DNA of 63,837 nucleotides from an uncultured bacterium. GTDB taxonomy: Bacteria > Bacteroidota > Bacteroidia > Bacteroidales > Bacteroidaceae. Both the position numbers and the translations under genes were made by a program. Location of the stretch: contig CAJMPR010000022.1 of NCBI GenBank assembly GCA_905215345.1, forward strand, positions 1 through 63,837, read 5' to 3'. This document shows, piece after piece, positions 52,381 to 61,459 of the stretch (its first letter is position 1; each line of letters opens with the position of its first letter). Under the pieces are notes generated by a model. The model had not been told where the DNA came from and ran no database searches. It saw nothing but the letters and a program-made list of their open reading frames with translations.

Positions 52381-53502
52381 ATGGAAAGAGCAAAAGTATA
52401 TTTTTCGGACTTACGTACTTCTCCCACTTCTAATCTTTTAGACAAAATGGAACGTCTTTTGAAACGGGCGGGAATTGGGGCACTTCCTTTAAAGGATAGT
52501 TTTACTGCAATTAAAATCCATTTTGGTGAACCAGGAAACCTGGCATATATTCGTCCTAATTATGCCGCACGTATGGCAAATTTACTTCGTAGTTATGGTG
52601 CCAAACCGTTTCTGACAGATTCTAACACGCTTTATAGCGGACGTAGGTCGAATGCGGTAGACCATTTACAGAGCGCTATGGAAAATGGATTTAATCCCAT
52701 ATCGGCGCAATGCCAGGTTATCATTGCCGATGGAGTAAAAGGGACGGATTATCGGGAAATTCCCATAGACGGAGAATATTGTCCGGCACCCAAAATAGGT
52801 ACTGCTGTCGTTGATGCCGATGTTATCATAAGCATGAACCACTTTAAAGGGCATGAGCAGGCAGGCTTTGGTGGCGCTTTGAAAAACCTGGGTATGGGAT
52901 GTGCCAGTGTAGGTGGTAAACTGGAACTGCATGCGTCTTCCCAGCCAAAAGTGAATACGGAGAATTGTATAGGCTGTAACATCTGTGTGAAGCACTGTGC
53001 CCATGATGCCATACATCTGAATGTAGAACGGAAAGCGGAAATAGATTATGTAAAATGTGTAGGGTGCGGACAGTGTGTAGCCCTTTGTCAACATGACGCA
53101 GCCGTAGTAAGCGATTGGGACACTTCAGAACGTTTAAATTACAAGATAGCGGAATATACACTTGCCGTATTAAAGGACAAGCCACATTTCCACATCAGTT
53201 TCATTATGAATGTGTCACCGGAATGTGATTGCTGGAATCACAATGATGCCGCCATTATTCCGGATCTTGGTATATTGGCATCCGCAGACCCCGTTGCATT
53301 GGACAAGGCTTGTGCAGATATGGTAACGCAGGCTCCGGTACTACATAGCAATAATGTTCTCACTACAAAGCATGAACATGATGACCTTTGCGGCCATGAC
53401 AAGTTCCATATTATACATCCTGATACCGATTGGCTGGCAGGATTGCGTCATGCGGAAAAGATCGGCATAGGTACAATGGATTATGAATTGGTGAAGATTT
53501 AA
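52381..53502 (+). CDS. DUF362 protein with two 4Fe-4S clusters
   Basis: This 373-residue protein starts with a DUF362 domain (VYFSDLRTSPTSNLLDKMER, IKIHFGEPGNLAYIRPNYAA, ADVIISMNHFKGHEQAGFGG and ALKNLGMGCASVGGK, about 1-185). Two ferredoxin motifs follow: CIGCNICVKHCAHDA (near 198) and CVGCGQCVALCQHDA (near 225). The C terminus closes the DUF362 fold (SADPVALDKACADMV). The domain function is unknown; electron transfer is implied by the clusters. A second DUF362 gene and a polyferredoxin lie downstream, suggesting one redox system. Confidence 0.9.
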   Translation: MERAKVYFSDLRTSPTSNLLDKMERLLKRAGIGALPLKDSFTAIKIHFGEPGNLAYIRPNYAARMANLLRSYGAKPFLTDSNTLYSGRRSNAVDHLQSAMENGFNPISAQCQVIIADGVKGTDYREIPIDGEYCPAPKIGTAVVDADVIISMNHFKGHEQAGFGGALKNLGMGCASVGGKLELHASSQPKVNTENCIGCNICVKHCAHDAIHLNVERKAEIDYVKCVGCGQCVALCQHDAAVVSDWDTSERLNYKIAEYTLAVLKDKPHFHISFIMNVSPECDCWNHNDAAIIPDLGILASADPVALDKACADMVTQAPVLHSNNVLTTKHEHDDLCGHDKFHIIHPDTDWLAGLRHAEKIGIGTMDYELVKI

Positions 53503-53646
53503 ACCTTTTCAAGTTTTGAGAGTCTTAAATAAATAAGAAGATACAAAACTTATAGGGATTGATACGATTCTTTAAAAGACATTGTTCTTCCTCCCCTATT
53601 TTTGTATCACTGAAAAACATAAAGTCATAATTAATATTTTATATAA

Positions 53647-54156
53647 ATGGAAACATCTGCTAAACTTTACTCTTTGCCTTTCGGTAATGTAAGAACCTAT
53701 TTATTTGCGTTGTTATTTGTTGTAGGAAACCTTGCTTTACCACAACTGTGTCACTTGGTACCTGCCGGTGGACCGACTTTGCTACCTATCTACTTTTTTA
53801 CGCTAATAGCTGCTTATAAATATGGTTTTCGTGTAGGATTACTGACTGCAATATTGTCTCCGGTTATCAATCATCTTTTATTTGCTATGCCCGCTGCTGC
53901 CGTATTGCCTGCAATATTGATAAAATCGGGACTGCTTGCAGGAGCCGCCGCCCTTGCTGCACGTTATGCCAGAAATATTTCTTTATTAGCATTGCTGGGA
54001 GTGGTGCTTGCATATCAGATAGTAGGAACTGCATTTGAATGGGCTATATGTGGAGATTTTCTCTTGGCAGTACAAGACTTCCGTATGGGCATTCCGGGCA
54101 TGTTGGTTCAATGGTTCGGTGGTTATGCGTTGCTGAAAGCAATGGCGAGAATCTAA
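53647..54156 (+). CDS. ECF-type transporter substrate-binding (S) component
   Basis: This 169-residue membrane protein has about five to six hydrophobic spans (FALLFVVGNLALPQL, TLLPIYFFTLIAAYKY, VGLLTAILSPVINHLLF, AVLPAILIKSGLLAG, ISLLALLGVVLAYQIVG). This is the plan of ECF-transporter S components, which bind vitamins or metals and rely on shared EcfA/EcfT subunits. No such subunits lie in this window. A -7-like TATTTTTG at 53597-53604 precedes it. The ligand is unknown. Neighbouring iron-sulfur genes do not settle it. Confidence 0.8.
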   Translation: METSAKLYSLPFGNVRTYLFALLFVVGNLALPQLCHLVPAGGPTLLPIYFFTLIAAYKYGFRVGLLTAILSPVINHLLFAMPAAAVLPAILIKSGLLAGAAALAARYARNISLLALLGVVLAYQIVGTAFEWAICGDFLLAVQDFRMGIPGMLVQWFGGYALLKAMARI

Positions 54157-54168
54157 GCCTTTTATCGT

Positions 54169-54564
54169 ATGGCAAAAACAATGGAAGAAGTGCTGGAGCG
54201 CTTTCGTACAATCGAATTCCACGATGATTTTGATATGATTGTGGCAATAGCGAACGGCGGAATCGTTCCGGCAGGAATTATCAACCAACGCTTGCAAAAA
54301 GAAGTACATCTGTTGCGCATCAATCTGAGGGATGAATATCAACATCCTAAATATGATACTCCGCGACTACTGGCGCCGGTTGACTTTGAATTCAAGGGAA
54401 AAAGCATTTTATTGGTAGATGACCGTATCAAAACGGGTTCTACTATCCGGTTAGCACATGAATTACTTAAAGAAGCCCGACTAATAAAAACTTTTGCAGT
54501 AAACGGTACGGCTGACTATGCATTATTTGACGAAACATGCTTTAAGTTTCCATGGATACTTTAA
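54169..54564 (+). CDS. Phosphoribosyltransferase-family protein
   Basis: This 131-residue protein has the PRPP-binding signature ILLVDDRIKTGSTIRLAHEL (near 82-101), preceded by MIVAIANGGIVPAGIINQRL (near 23-42). This is the core of type I phosphoribosyltransferases. It lacks an obvious hood domain for a specific base, so nucleotide salvage or a regulatory role are both possible. It starts 13 bases after the S component and may be expressed with it. That pairing suggests a purine or vitamin link, as inference. Confidence 0.88.
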   Translation: MAKTMEEVLERFRTIEFHDDFDMIVAIANGGIVPAGIINQRLQKEVHLLRINLRDEYQHPKYDTPRLLAPVDFEFKGKSILLVDDRIKTGSTIRLAHELLKEARLIKTFAVNGTADYALFDETCFKFPWIL

Positions 54565-54600
54565 TAATTTGAAATTAAAGACTTAAAACAAAGCCTTTTT

Positions 54601-55536
54601 ATGGATAGAAGAAATTTCCTGAAGACACTGGCTGTTGCCGGAGCAGCAATGACCATACAACGTTCGGAAGCAATGGATGTATTGGCGCAAACATTCACCA
54701 ATGCCGGTGGTGACAAAGTAGATTTAGTAGCCGTTATGGGTGGTGAACCGGAAGTAATGTTCCGTCGTGCCATTGAAGCAATGGGCGGAATAAAGAACTT
54801 CGTCAAACCCGGACAAAAAGTTGTGGTAAAACCTAATATCGGTTGGGATAAAGTTCCGGAATTGGCGGGTAACACAAATCCTAAGTTGGTTACTGAAATT
54901 ATAAAACAATGTTTTGCAGCCGGTGCTAAGGAAGTTACGGTTTTCGATCATACTTGTGACGATTGGCAGAAGTGTTATAAGAATAGTGGTATTGAAGCTG
55001 CTGCCAAAGCGGCCGGTGCCAAAGTAATGCCTGCTCATTTGGAAAGTTACTACCGTACGGTATCTCTACCTAAAGGTAAGAAGATGAAAAGTGCCAAAAT
55101 ACATGAAGCTATCATTAATAGCGATGTATGGATTAATGTTCCTATCCTTAAAAATCATGGTGGAGCCAACTTAACCATATCAATGAAGAACCATATGGGG
55201 ATTGTATGGGACCGGGGCTTTTTCCATCAAAATAATCTTCAACAATGTATCGCAGACATTTGTACCTTGCAAAAGAAAGCTGTACTTAATGTAGTTGATG
55301 CATATCGCATTATGAAAACGAATGGCCCGCGCGGACGTTCCGCATCGGATGTGGTTCTTACAAAGGGGTTGTTCATTTCGCAAGATATCGTGGCGGTAGA
55401 TACTGCTGCCGCTAAATTTTTCAATCAGGTACGGGAAATGCCATTGGATACCGTAGGACATCTTGCCAATGGACAAGCTTTGAACATAGGTACTATGGAC
55501 TTGGATAAACTGAACATTAAACGCATCAAAATCTAA
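54601..55536 (+). CDS. Exported DUF362 protein with twin-arginine signal
   Basis: This 311-residue protein begins MDRRNFLKTLAVAGAAMTIQ, a twin-arginine (Tat) leader, so it is probably folded with a cofactor before export. The DUF362 core is visible (VKPGQKVVVKPNIGWDKVPE, EVTVFDHTCDDWQKCY, WINVPILKNHGGANLTISMK, KNHMGIVWDRGFFH). No CxxC ferredoxin motif is present, in contrast to the upstream DUF362 protein. It is followed 28 bases later by the polyferredoxin fusion, so the pair likely works together at the membrane. Substrate unknown. Confidence 0.9.
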   Translation: MDRRNFLKTLAVAGAAMTIQRSEAMDVLAQTFTNAGGDKVDLVAVMGGEPEVMFRRAIEAMGGIKNFVKPGQKVVVKPNIGWDKVPELAGNTNPKLVTEIIKQCFAAGAKEVTVFDHTCDDWQKCYKNSGIEAAAKAAGAKVMPAHLESYYRTVSLPKGKKMKSAKIHEAIINSDVWINVPILKNHGGANLTISMKNHMGIVWDRGFFHQNNLQQCIADICTLQKKAVLNVVDAYRIMKTNGPRGRSASDVVLTKGLFISQDIVAVDTAAAKFFNQVREMPLDTVGHLANGQALNIGTMDLDKLNIKRIKI

Positions 55537-55563
55537 CACAAAACAGACTCTTAAAAGGGAAAT

Positions 55564-57108
55564 ATGCTCATGCTGAAAAAAACAAGAATTATATTATCTG
55601 TCCTTTTCTTCGGATTGATAACGTTTTGTTTTCTGGATTTTGCCGGAATATTATCCAATAAGTTCCACGTATTGACACATGTACAATTTGTTCCGGCAGT
55701 AGTATCGTTTAGTTTCATTATATTGGCAGCATTGATTGTACTGACTTTAATACTCGGGCGTATTTATTGTTCTGTCATTTGTCCGATGGGAGTTTTTCAG
55801 GATGTAGTTACCTGGATTGCAAAGAAAACTGCTAAAAAGAAAAAACGTTTTCGTTTTTCTCCGGCAAAAAACATTCTGAGATGGATTGTTCTGGCAGTTA
55901 CGGTAATTACCACTTTATGCGGTTTTACTGTAATATTGGGACTGTTGGATCCTTATAGTGCGTTCGGAAGAATAGTTACCAATGTGTTTAAGCCAATTTA
56001 TATGTCAGGCAACAATCTGTTAGAGTCCATCTTCTCCCGGTTCGACAATTATACATTCTATCAGGTAGATGCCTCCTTGATTAGTATTTCATCATTCGTT
56101 ATCGGAATGATAACATTTCTTCTTATTGTTTTTCTGGCATGGAAGCATGGACGTACATGGTGTAATACGATATGTCCGGTGGGAACTTTATTAGGTTTTC
56201 TCAGTCATTTTTCTCTGTTTAAAATACGAATTGACGCAAGTAAGTGCACTCACTGCATGATTTGCGGAACTAAATGCAAAGCTTCATGTATTGATAGCAA
56301 AAACCAACGGATAGATTATAGCCGTTGTGTGGATTGTTTTAACTGTTTGGAGAGCTGTAAAGAGGGGGCTTTGGCTTATTCATTACCATCTGCCGCTACA
56401 AAAAAGAAACAGGAAGAACAAAGTGTGGCATCGCATGTTTCGAAACGCCGTTTCCTGATTACAGGCTTAGCCGTGACTGCTACTATGCCGGAGATAATAG
56501 CCCAATCTAAATCATTGCTTGCCTATACTTCCGGTAAAAAAAGTTATAAACGCCAAACACCAATAACACCTCCGGGGTCTGTCGGCTTAGCACATTTTCA
56601 AGCACATTGTACATCTTGTCATTTATGTGTCAGTAAATGCCCGTCCCATGTTTTAAAGCCTGCATTTATGGAATATGGATTGGAAGGCATGATGCAGCCA
56701 ACGGTTTATTTTGAAAAAGGATTCTGTAACTTTGATTGTACGGTATGCAGCGATATTTGTCCAAATGGTGCAATCAAGCCTTTGACTGTTAAACAAAAGC
56801 ATTTGACACAAATGGGTAAAGTCGTTTTCATTGAAGAAAATTGCATTGTCCATACTGATGGAACCAGTTGTGGCGCTTGCTCGGAACATTGTCCCACTCA
56901 GGCATTGGCAATGGTTCCTTATAAAGATGGATTGACGATACCTCATGTTAATACTGATATTTGTGTAGGATGTGGCGGTTGCGAATATGTATGCCCTGCC
57001 CGCCCCTTCCGTGCAGTATATATTGAAGGAAATGAAGTACAACAAGAAGCCCGTCCTTTCACTGAAAAAAAAGAAGAAAATATAAAAGTGGATGATTTTG
57101 GCTTCTAA
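55564..57108 (+). CDS. NapH-NapG-like polyferredoxin fusion
   Basis: The N-terminal 290 residues of this 514-residue protein match NapH-type membrane ferredoxins: hydrophobic spans near 10-30, 42-65 and 100-125, then CSVICPMGVFQD, TWCNTICPVGTLLG, and two clusters CTHCMICGTKC and CVDCFNCLESC. After about residue 295 comes KRRFLITGLAVTA, an internal twin-arginine-like motif, followed by a NapG-like soluble part with CTSCHLCVSKCP, CTVCSDICP, CGACSEHCP and CVGCGGCEYVCP. Such a fusion should carry electrons from quinol to a periplasmic partner. The adjacent Tat-exported DUF362 protein is the obvious candidate. Confidence 0.88.
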   Translation: MLMLKKTRIILSVLFFGLITFCFLDFAGILSNKFHVLTHVQFVPAVVSFSFIILAALIVLTLILGRIYCSVICPMGVFQDVVTWIAKKTAKKKKRFRFSPAKNILRWIVLAVTVITTLCGFTVILGLLDPYSAFGRIVTNVFKPIYMSGNNLLESIFSRFDNYTFYQVDASLISISSFVIGMITFLLIVFLAWKHGRTWCNTICPVGTLLGFLSHFSLFKIRIDASKCTHCMICGTKCKASCIDSKNQRIDYSRCVDCFNCLESCKEGALAYSLPSAATKKKQEEQSVASHVSKRRFLITGLAVTATMPEIIAQSKSLLAYTSGKKSYKRQTPITPPGSVGLAHFQAHCTSCHLCVSKCPSHVLKPAFMEYGLEGMMQPTVYFEKGFCNFDCTVCSDICPNGAIKPLTVKQKHLTQMGKVVFIEENCIVHTDGTSCGACSEHCPTQALAMVPYKDGLTIPHVNTDICVGCGGCEYVCPARPFRAVYIEGNEVQQEARPFTEKKEENIKVDDFGF

Positions 57109-57215
57109 GCACTTCCTTTTTTCTATTATTGTTCGAACATTTTTCCTTTATTTTCCTTTCTCCCTTAAAGAAAATAACTAAATTCGTCCCGAACAATATA
57201 CTGTCAAACGAAAAA

Positions 57216-58031
57216 ATGGAAGTAACAACTAATAATTGGTTCGCAAATAAATATCCTGTAGGTTTTGCTTTAAGTGGTGGTTTTATAAAAGGATTTGCTC
57301 ATTTGGGGGTGATGCAATCGCTATTGGAACATGATGTGACTCCTAATATTATTTCCGGTGTCAGTGCTGGAGCATTGGCCGGAGTGTTTTATGCCGATGG
57401 TAACGAGCCACATAAAGTATTGGATTACTTTGCCGGACATAAATTTCAAGATTTGACCAAGCTCGTCATTCCTAAAGTAGGTTTATTTGAATTAAGTGAA
57501 TTTATTGATTTCCTCAAAACTAATCTGAAAGCGAAGAAGCTGGAGGATTTACGAATCCCCTTAATTATTACTGCAACCGATTTAGATCATGGCCGTTTGG
57601 TACATTTCCATAAAGGAGATATTGCCGAACGTGTAGCTGCATCATGTTGTATGCCGGTATTATTTGCACCAGTCAAGATAGAAGATACCCATTATGTAGA
57701 CGGAGGATTATTGATGAATCTGCCTGCTTCCACGATTCGCCGGGTATGTGATAAAGTAGTGGCTGTCAATGTAAGCCCTTTGATGGCTACCAAATATAAA
57801 ATGAATATTGTCAGTATCGCCATGCGTTCATACAATTTCATGTTCCGCTCAAATTCATTTCCTGAACGGGAAAAAGCAGATTTGTTAATAGAACCCTATA
57901 ATCTGGACGGTTACAGTAATACGGAACTACAAAAAGCCGAAGAAATATTTATGCAAGGATATAATGCTGCCAATGGTATATTGGAACGTTTGCAAATAGA
58001 AACAGGCAGTATCTGGAAAGCTTTAAAATAA
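57216..58031 (+). CDS. Patatin-like phospholipase
   Basis: From the ATG at 57216 this gives 271 residues; an upstream TTG at 57129 has weaker support. The catalytic dyad of patatin is visible: the oxyanion loop ALSGGFIKGFAHLG (near 16), nucleophile elbow GVSAGALAG with Ser near 49, and the Asp in YVDGGLLMNLP (near 165). There is no signal peptide, so it probably acts in the cytoplasm or at the inner face of the membrane, releasing fatty acids from lipids. It is followed 22 bases later by the GH13 gene. Confidence 0.93.
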   Translation: MEVTTNNWFANKYPVGFALSGGFIKGFAHLGVMQSLLEHDVTPNIISGVSAGALAGVFYADGNEPHKVLDYFAGHKFQDLTKLVIPKVGLFELSEFIDFLKTNLKAKKLEDLRIPLIITATDLDHGRLVHFHKGDIAERVAASCCMPVLFAPVKIEDTHYVDGGLLMNLPASTIRRVCDKVVAVNVSPLMATKYKMNIVSIAMRSYNFMFRSNSFPEREKADLLIEPYNLDGYSNTELQKAEEIFMQGYNAANGILERLQIETGSIWKALK

Positions 58032-58053
58032 CCTTTTCTAAACAACAAAAATC

Positions 58054-59751
58054 ATGAATGACGAAAATAAACTGATAATTTATCAAGTATTTACCCGATT
58101 ATTCGGAAATAACAATAACCATTGTATTAATAATGGCAGTATTGCTGAAAACGGCTGTGGAAAAATGGCGGACTTTACTGCCAAGGCATTAGGAGAAATA
58201 AAGAAATTAGGAGTTACTCACATTTGGTATACCGGTATAATTGAACATGCCACACAAACTGATTACCGTCGATACAACATTCGTCCGGATCATCCTGCAA
58301 TAGTAAAGGGGAAAGCAGGTTCTCCTTATGCCATTAAAGATTATTTTGATGTGGATCCTGATTTAGCAAAAGATGTTCCGGAGCGCATGAAAGAGTTTGA
58401 GAACTTAGTCCAGCGTACACATCGTAGTGGAATGAAAGTTATTATAGACTTCGTCCCTAACCATGTAGCCCGTCAATATCATTCAAATAATCAGCCAGAT
58501 GGAACCTCACAATTAGGAGCAAATGATGATGCAAATTATGCTTTCAGTCCATATAATAACTTCTACTACATTCCGCAGTCTGAGTTGCATGGACAGTTTG
58601 ATATGAAAGGTTCTGCAGCCGAACCTTATAAAGAATTTCCTGCCAAAGCAACTGGCAATAACCGCTTCGATGCTTATCCCAACATAAATGACTGGTATGA
58701 AACCGTAAAGTTAAACTATGGCGTGGATTATCAAAATGGGGGTACATGTCACTTTAATCCCATACCGGATACTTGGACCAAAATGTTAGATATTCTGATG
58801 TTTTGGGCTGGGAAGAACATTGATGGATTTCGCTGCGACATGGCAGAGATGGTACCTGTTGAGTTTTGGGAATGGGTAATTCCTCAAGTAAAGGCTATCT
58901 ATCCTTCACTTCTGTTTATTGCAGAGGTCTATAACCCCAAGGAATATAATAATTATTTATTCCGGGGGAAATTTGATTATTTATATGACAAGGTAGGATT
59001 GTATGACACTTTACGTAATATTGTTTGTAACAATGAATCAGCTACAAGTATTACTCGTTCCTGGCAAAGCCTGGGTGGCATAGAAAAGCGTATGCTTAAC
59101 TTTCTGGAAAACCATGATGAACAACGTATTGCTTCCGATTACTTTGCCAGCAATCCCCGTAAGGCTGTTCCTGCACTAATTGTATCTGCGTGCCTGAATA
59201 CAAATCCAATGATGATTTATTTCGGTCAGGAATTTGGGGAATTAGGTATGGATAGTGAAGGATTTAGCGGTAGAGACGGACGGACCACCATCTTTGATTA
59301 TTGGAGTGTCGATACTATCCGACGCTGGCGTAATGGTGGTAAATTCGACGGAAAAATGTTAACGGAAGATCAAAAGCATCTATATAATATTTACCAGCGT
59401 ATATTGACTCTTTGTAATGAAGAAAAAGCTATCTCACAAGGAGATTTTTTTGATCTGATGTATGCTAATATTAATGGATGGCGTTTCAACGAACATAAGC
59501 AATATGCTTTCTTACGCAAATTTGAAAGGGATTTGCTGCTGATTGTAGTGAATTTCGATCACATATCTACTGAACTTGCCATTAATATCCCATCACATGC
59601 CTTCGACTTCTTACAAATACCTCAAATGGATCAATACAAGGCAATAGATTTGTTAAGTGGAAAAGAAGAAAACATCAGTTTGCTACCATATAAAGCAACT
59701 GATGTTTCCGTAGAAGGTTATAATGGAAAAATATTAAAGATAAAACTTTAA
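58054..59751 (+). CDS. GH13 alpha-amylase-family glycoside hydrolase, cytoplasmic
   Basis: This 565-residue enzyme has the GH13 catalytic set: MKVIIDFVPNHVARQ (near 128), the nucleophile in DGFRCDMAEMVP (near 258), acid/base FIAEVYNPKEY (near 290) and LENHDEQRIA with the third Asp (near 353). There is no signal peptide, so it should work on internal glucans such as glycogen or imported oligosaccharides. The glycogen branching enzyme glgB lies 1.7 kb downstream on the same strand. The specificity (amylase, glucanotransferase or other) cannot be set from motifs. Confidence 0.93.
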   Translation: MNDENKLIIYQVFTRLFGNNNNHCINNGSIAENGCGKMADFTAKALGEIKKLGVTHIWYTGIIEHATQTDYRRYNIRPDHPAIVKGKAGSPYAIKDYFDVDPDLAKDVPERMKEFENLVQRTHRSGMKVIIDFVPNHVARQYHSNNQPDGTSQLGANDDANYAFSPYNNFYYIPQSELHGQFDMKGSAAEPYKEFPAKATGNNRFDAYPNINDWYETVKLNYGVDYQNGGTCHFNPIPDTWTKMLDILMFWAGKNIDGFRCDMAEMVPVEFWEWVIPQVKAIYPSLLFIAEVYNPKEYNNYLFRGKFDYLYDKVGLYDTLRNIVCNNESATSITRSWQSLGGIEKRMLNFLENHDEQRIASDYFASNPRKAVPALIVSACLNTNPMMIYFGQEFGELGMDSEGFSGRDGRTTIFDYWSVDTIRRWRNGGKFDGKMLTEDQKHLYNIYQRILTLCNEEKAISQGDFFDLMYANINGWRFNEHKQYAFLRKFERDLLLIVVNFDHISTELAINIPSHAFDFLQIPQMDQYKAIDLLSGKEENISLLPYKATDVSVEGYNGKILKIKL

Positions 59752-59756
59752 TACGT

Positions 59757-59981
59757 TCATTCTGCTAATTTTTCTTTTAATTGATACAGACGCGCAATAG
59801 CCGGATTATAAAATTCATCCGGGTAATGCGCGTTAATATCACTTAAATTTGCATTTACATAACGTTTCACATCAATAATGTTTTCAGCGTCACTCAATCT
59901 TAGTTGTTGAGGAAAAGATGCCGTTTTAGCCCATTCTATCAATGCTTTTACACTTTCTTCGTCATATTTATACTCTGTCAT
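59757..59981 (-). CDS. DUF6965-like small protein
   Basis: From MTEYKYDEES (base 59981) this gives 74 residues; MQN at 59990 is the alternative. A minus-strand -7 box TATCTTTG (60007-60000) would start transcription near 59993, which rules out the longer frame beginning at 60044. The sequence KALIEWAKTASFPQQLRLSD and INAHYPDEFYNPAIARLYQL resembles the small DUF6965 family; function unknown. It is acidic, helical and has no signal. It converges on the GH13 gene with a 5-base gap. Confidence 0.7.
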   Translation of the reverse strand: MTEYKYDEESVKALIEWAKTASFPQQLRLSDAENIIDVKRYVNANLSDINAHYPDEFYNPAIARLYQLKEKLAE

Positions 59982-60064
59982 ATTCTGCATATTTTCCTGC
60001 AAAGATATAACAAATACTAAAATATTCCTTACAGGCGCGAACAAAATACGAATCTATAATGTTA

Positions 60065-60216
60065 TATAGTTGTGTTTTTCATAGTATTAGATATAAGATT
60101 AATTAAAGGAGACGTACCCGCTTGTGATAAGTAAGTACATCAAAAAACAGAAGCGTCTGTTTGATTGATAAATGTGTAAGGAGCATCGGTTTACCAGAGC
60201 CGATGCTTTTTTTTAC
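60065..60216 (+). ncRNA. Possible small RNA with strong terminator
   Basis: A perfect 8-bp terminator stem AGCATCGG/CCGATGCT (about 60182-60207) with a run of eight T stands in a 238-base gap, yet no plus-strand gene ends before it. Something must be transcribed into it. Upstream, ACAGA-AGCG-TCTGT forms another hairpin, and TATAGTTG (60065-60072) is a one-mismatch -7 box; a transcript of about 137 bases would result. No -33 box is visible. Confidence 0.45.
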
Positions 60217-60282
60217 TCCTCTTTGTAGTATGTTAGAAATATTATCCGTAAATTTGGCAGAGAATAAGGAAATATATATGAT

Positions 60283-60948
60283 ATGAACATCCCTGTTATA
60301 TTTCAGTTTTTAAAAGAACTATCCGCCAACAATAACCGTGAATGGTTTAATGCCCATCGGGAACAATATGAAATAGCCCGTAACGAGTTTGAAAATCTGT
60401 TGACAGTCATTATCTCTCGAATCTCTCTGTTTGACGAAAGTATCCGTGGTATAGAAGCCAAAGATTGTACTTATCGTATTTATCGTGATATACGATTTTC
60501 TGAAGATAAAACTCCCTATAAAAACCACTTTGGCGGTTATATTAATGCCAAAGGGAAAAAATCCGATCATTGTGGATATTATGTCCATTTGCAGCCCGAT
60601 AATTGTTTGCTGGCCGGTGGCAGTTATTGTCCCCCTTCTCCTTTATTGAGAGCTTTGCGTCAGGCAGTGTATGACAATATGGATGAATTTCGTAGTATTG
60701 TCGAAGATACGGCATTTAAAAAATATTTTCCTATCGTTGGAGAAAATTTCTTGAAGTCCGCCCCTAAAGGTTTTCCTAAAGATTATCCATATTTAAAATA
60801 TCTGCAGTGTAAGGAATACACGGTCGAGTGTGGTTTACCTGATAACTTCTTCCTTGCTCCTGAGTTCTTGGACCGTACGGATGAGATTTTCAAGCAGATG
60901 AAACGTTTCTCTGATTTTGTGAATTATACAATAGATGACTTTGAATAA
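60283..60948 (+). CDS. DUF2461 (TIGR02453-like) protein
   Basis: This 221-residue protein has the DUF2461 hallmark NNNREWFNAHREQYEIARNE (near 15-34), AKDCTYRIYRDIRFSEDKTP with YKNHFGGYI, and HLQPDNCLLAGGSYCPPSP. The family has no established function. TAAATTTG at 60249-60256 is a good -7 box with TTTG at 60222-60225, 23 bases before it. It heads a small rightward run ending in glgB. Confidence 0.9.
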   Translation: MNIPVIFQFLKELSANNNREWFNAHREQYEIARNEFENLLTVIISRISLFDESIRGIEAKDCTYRIYRDIRFSEDKTPYKNHFGGYINAKGKKSDHCGYYVHLQPDNCLLAGGSYCPPSPLLRALRQAVYDNMDEFRSIVEDTAFKKYFPIVGENFLKSAPKGFPKDYPYLKYLQCKEYTVECGLPDNFFLAPEFLDRTDEIFKQMKRFSDFVNYTIDDFE

Positions 60949-60986
60949 TTACCTATATTATAACTAACTAAAAAATACTTTGAATT

Positions 60987-61433
60987 ATGGTAGTAGACAG
61001 ACTTGAAAACATAGAAAAATATGCTTCATTAAATCCTTTATTCGCACAAGCTATTGAGTTCTTGAAATCACAGAATTTGAATGCTTTAGAAGTTGGAAAA
61101 ACAGAACTCAAAGGCAAAGATCTGATAGTTAATGTAGCACAGACAAAACCTAAAGCAAAAGAGGAAGCCAAACTTGAAACCCACAGAGACTTTATTGATA
61201 TTCAAATACCTCTTTCCGGTACGGAAATAATGGGATATACGGCTGCTAAAGATTGTATGCCTGCAAACGCTGCATACAATGAAGAGAAAGATATCACCTT
61301 TTTTGAAGGTTTGGCAGACAGCTATATTGAAGTTAAACCCGGCATGTTTGCTATTTTCTTTCCACAGGACGGGCATGCCCCCGGTATTACTCCGGACGGT
61401 GTAAAGAAAGTTATTGTGAAAGTTAAAGCGTAA
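60987..61433 (+). CDS. YhcH/YjgK/YiaL-family protein
   Basis: This 148-residue cupin-like protein has HRDFIDIQIPLSGTEIMGYT with the metal-binding His and Glu (near 69-88), YIEVKPGMFAIFFPQDGHAPG (near 111-131) and a terminal VKKVIVKVKA. Members act on sugar acids or sialic acid derivatives, for example as anomerases, in some bacteria; the role here is unknown. It lies 27 bases ahead of glgB and may share its transcript. Confidence 0.92.
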   Translation: MVVDRLENIEKYASLNPLFAQAIEFLKSQNLNALEVGKTELKGKDLIVNVAQTKPKAKEEAKLETHRDFIDIQIPLSGTEIMGYTAAKDCMPANAAYNEEKDITFFEGLADSYIEVKPGMFAIFFPQDGHAPGITPDGVKKVIVKVKA

Positions 61434-61459
61434 TATCAAATACCAAAAACTCATCCTTT

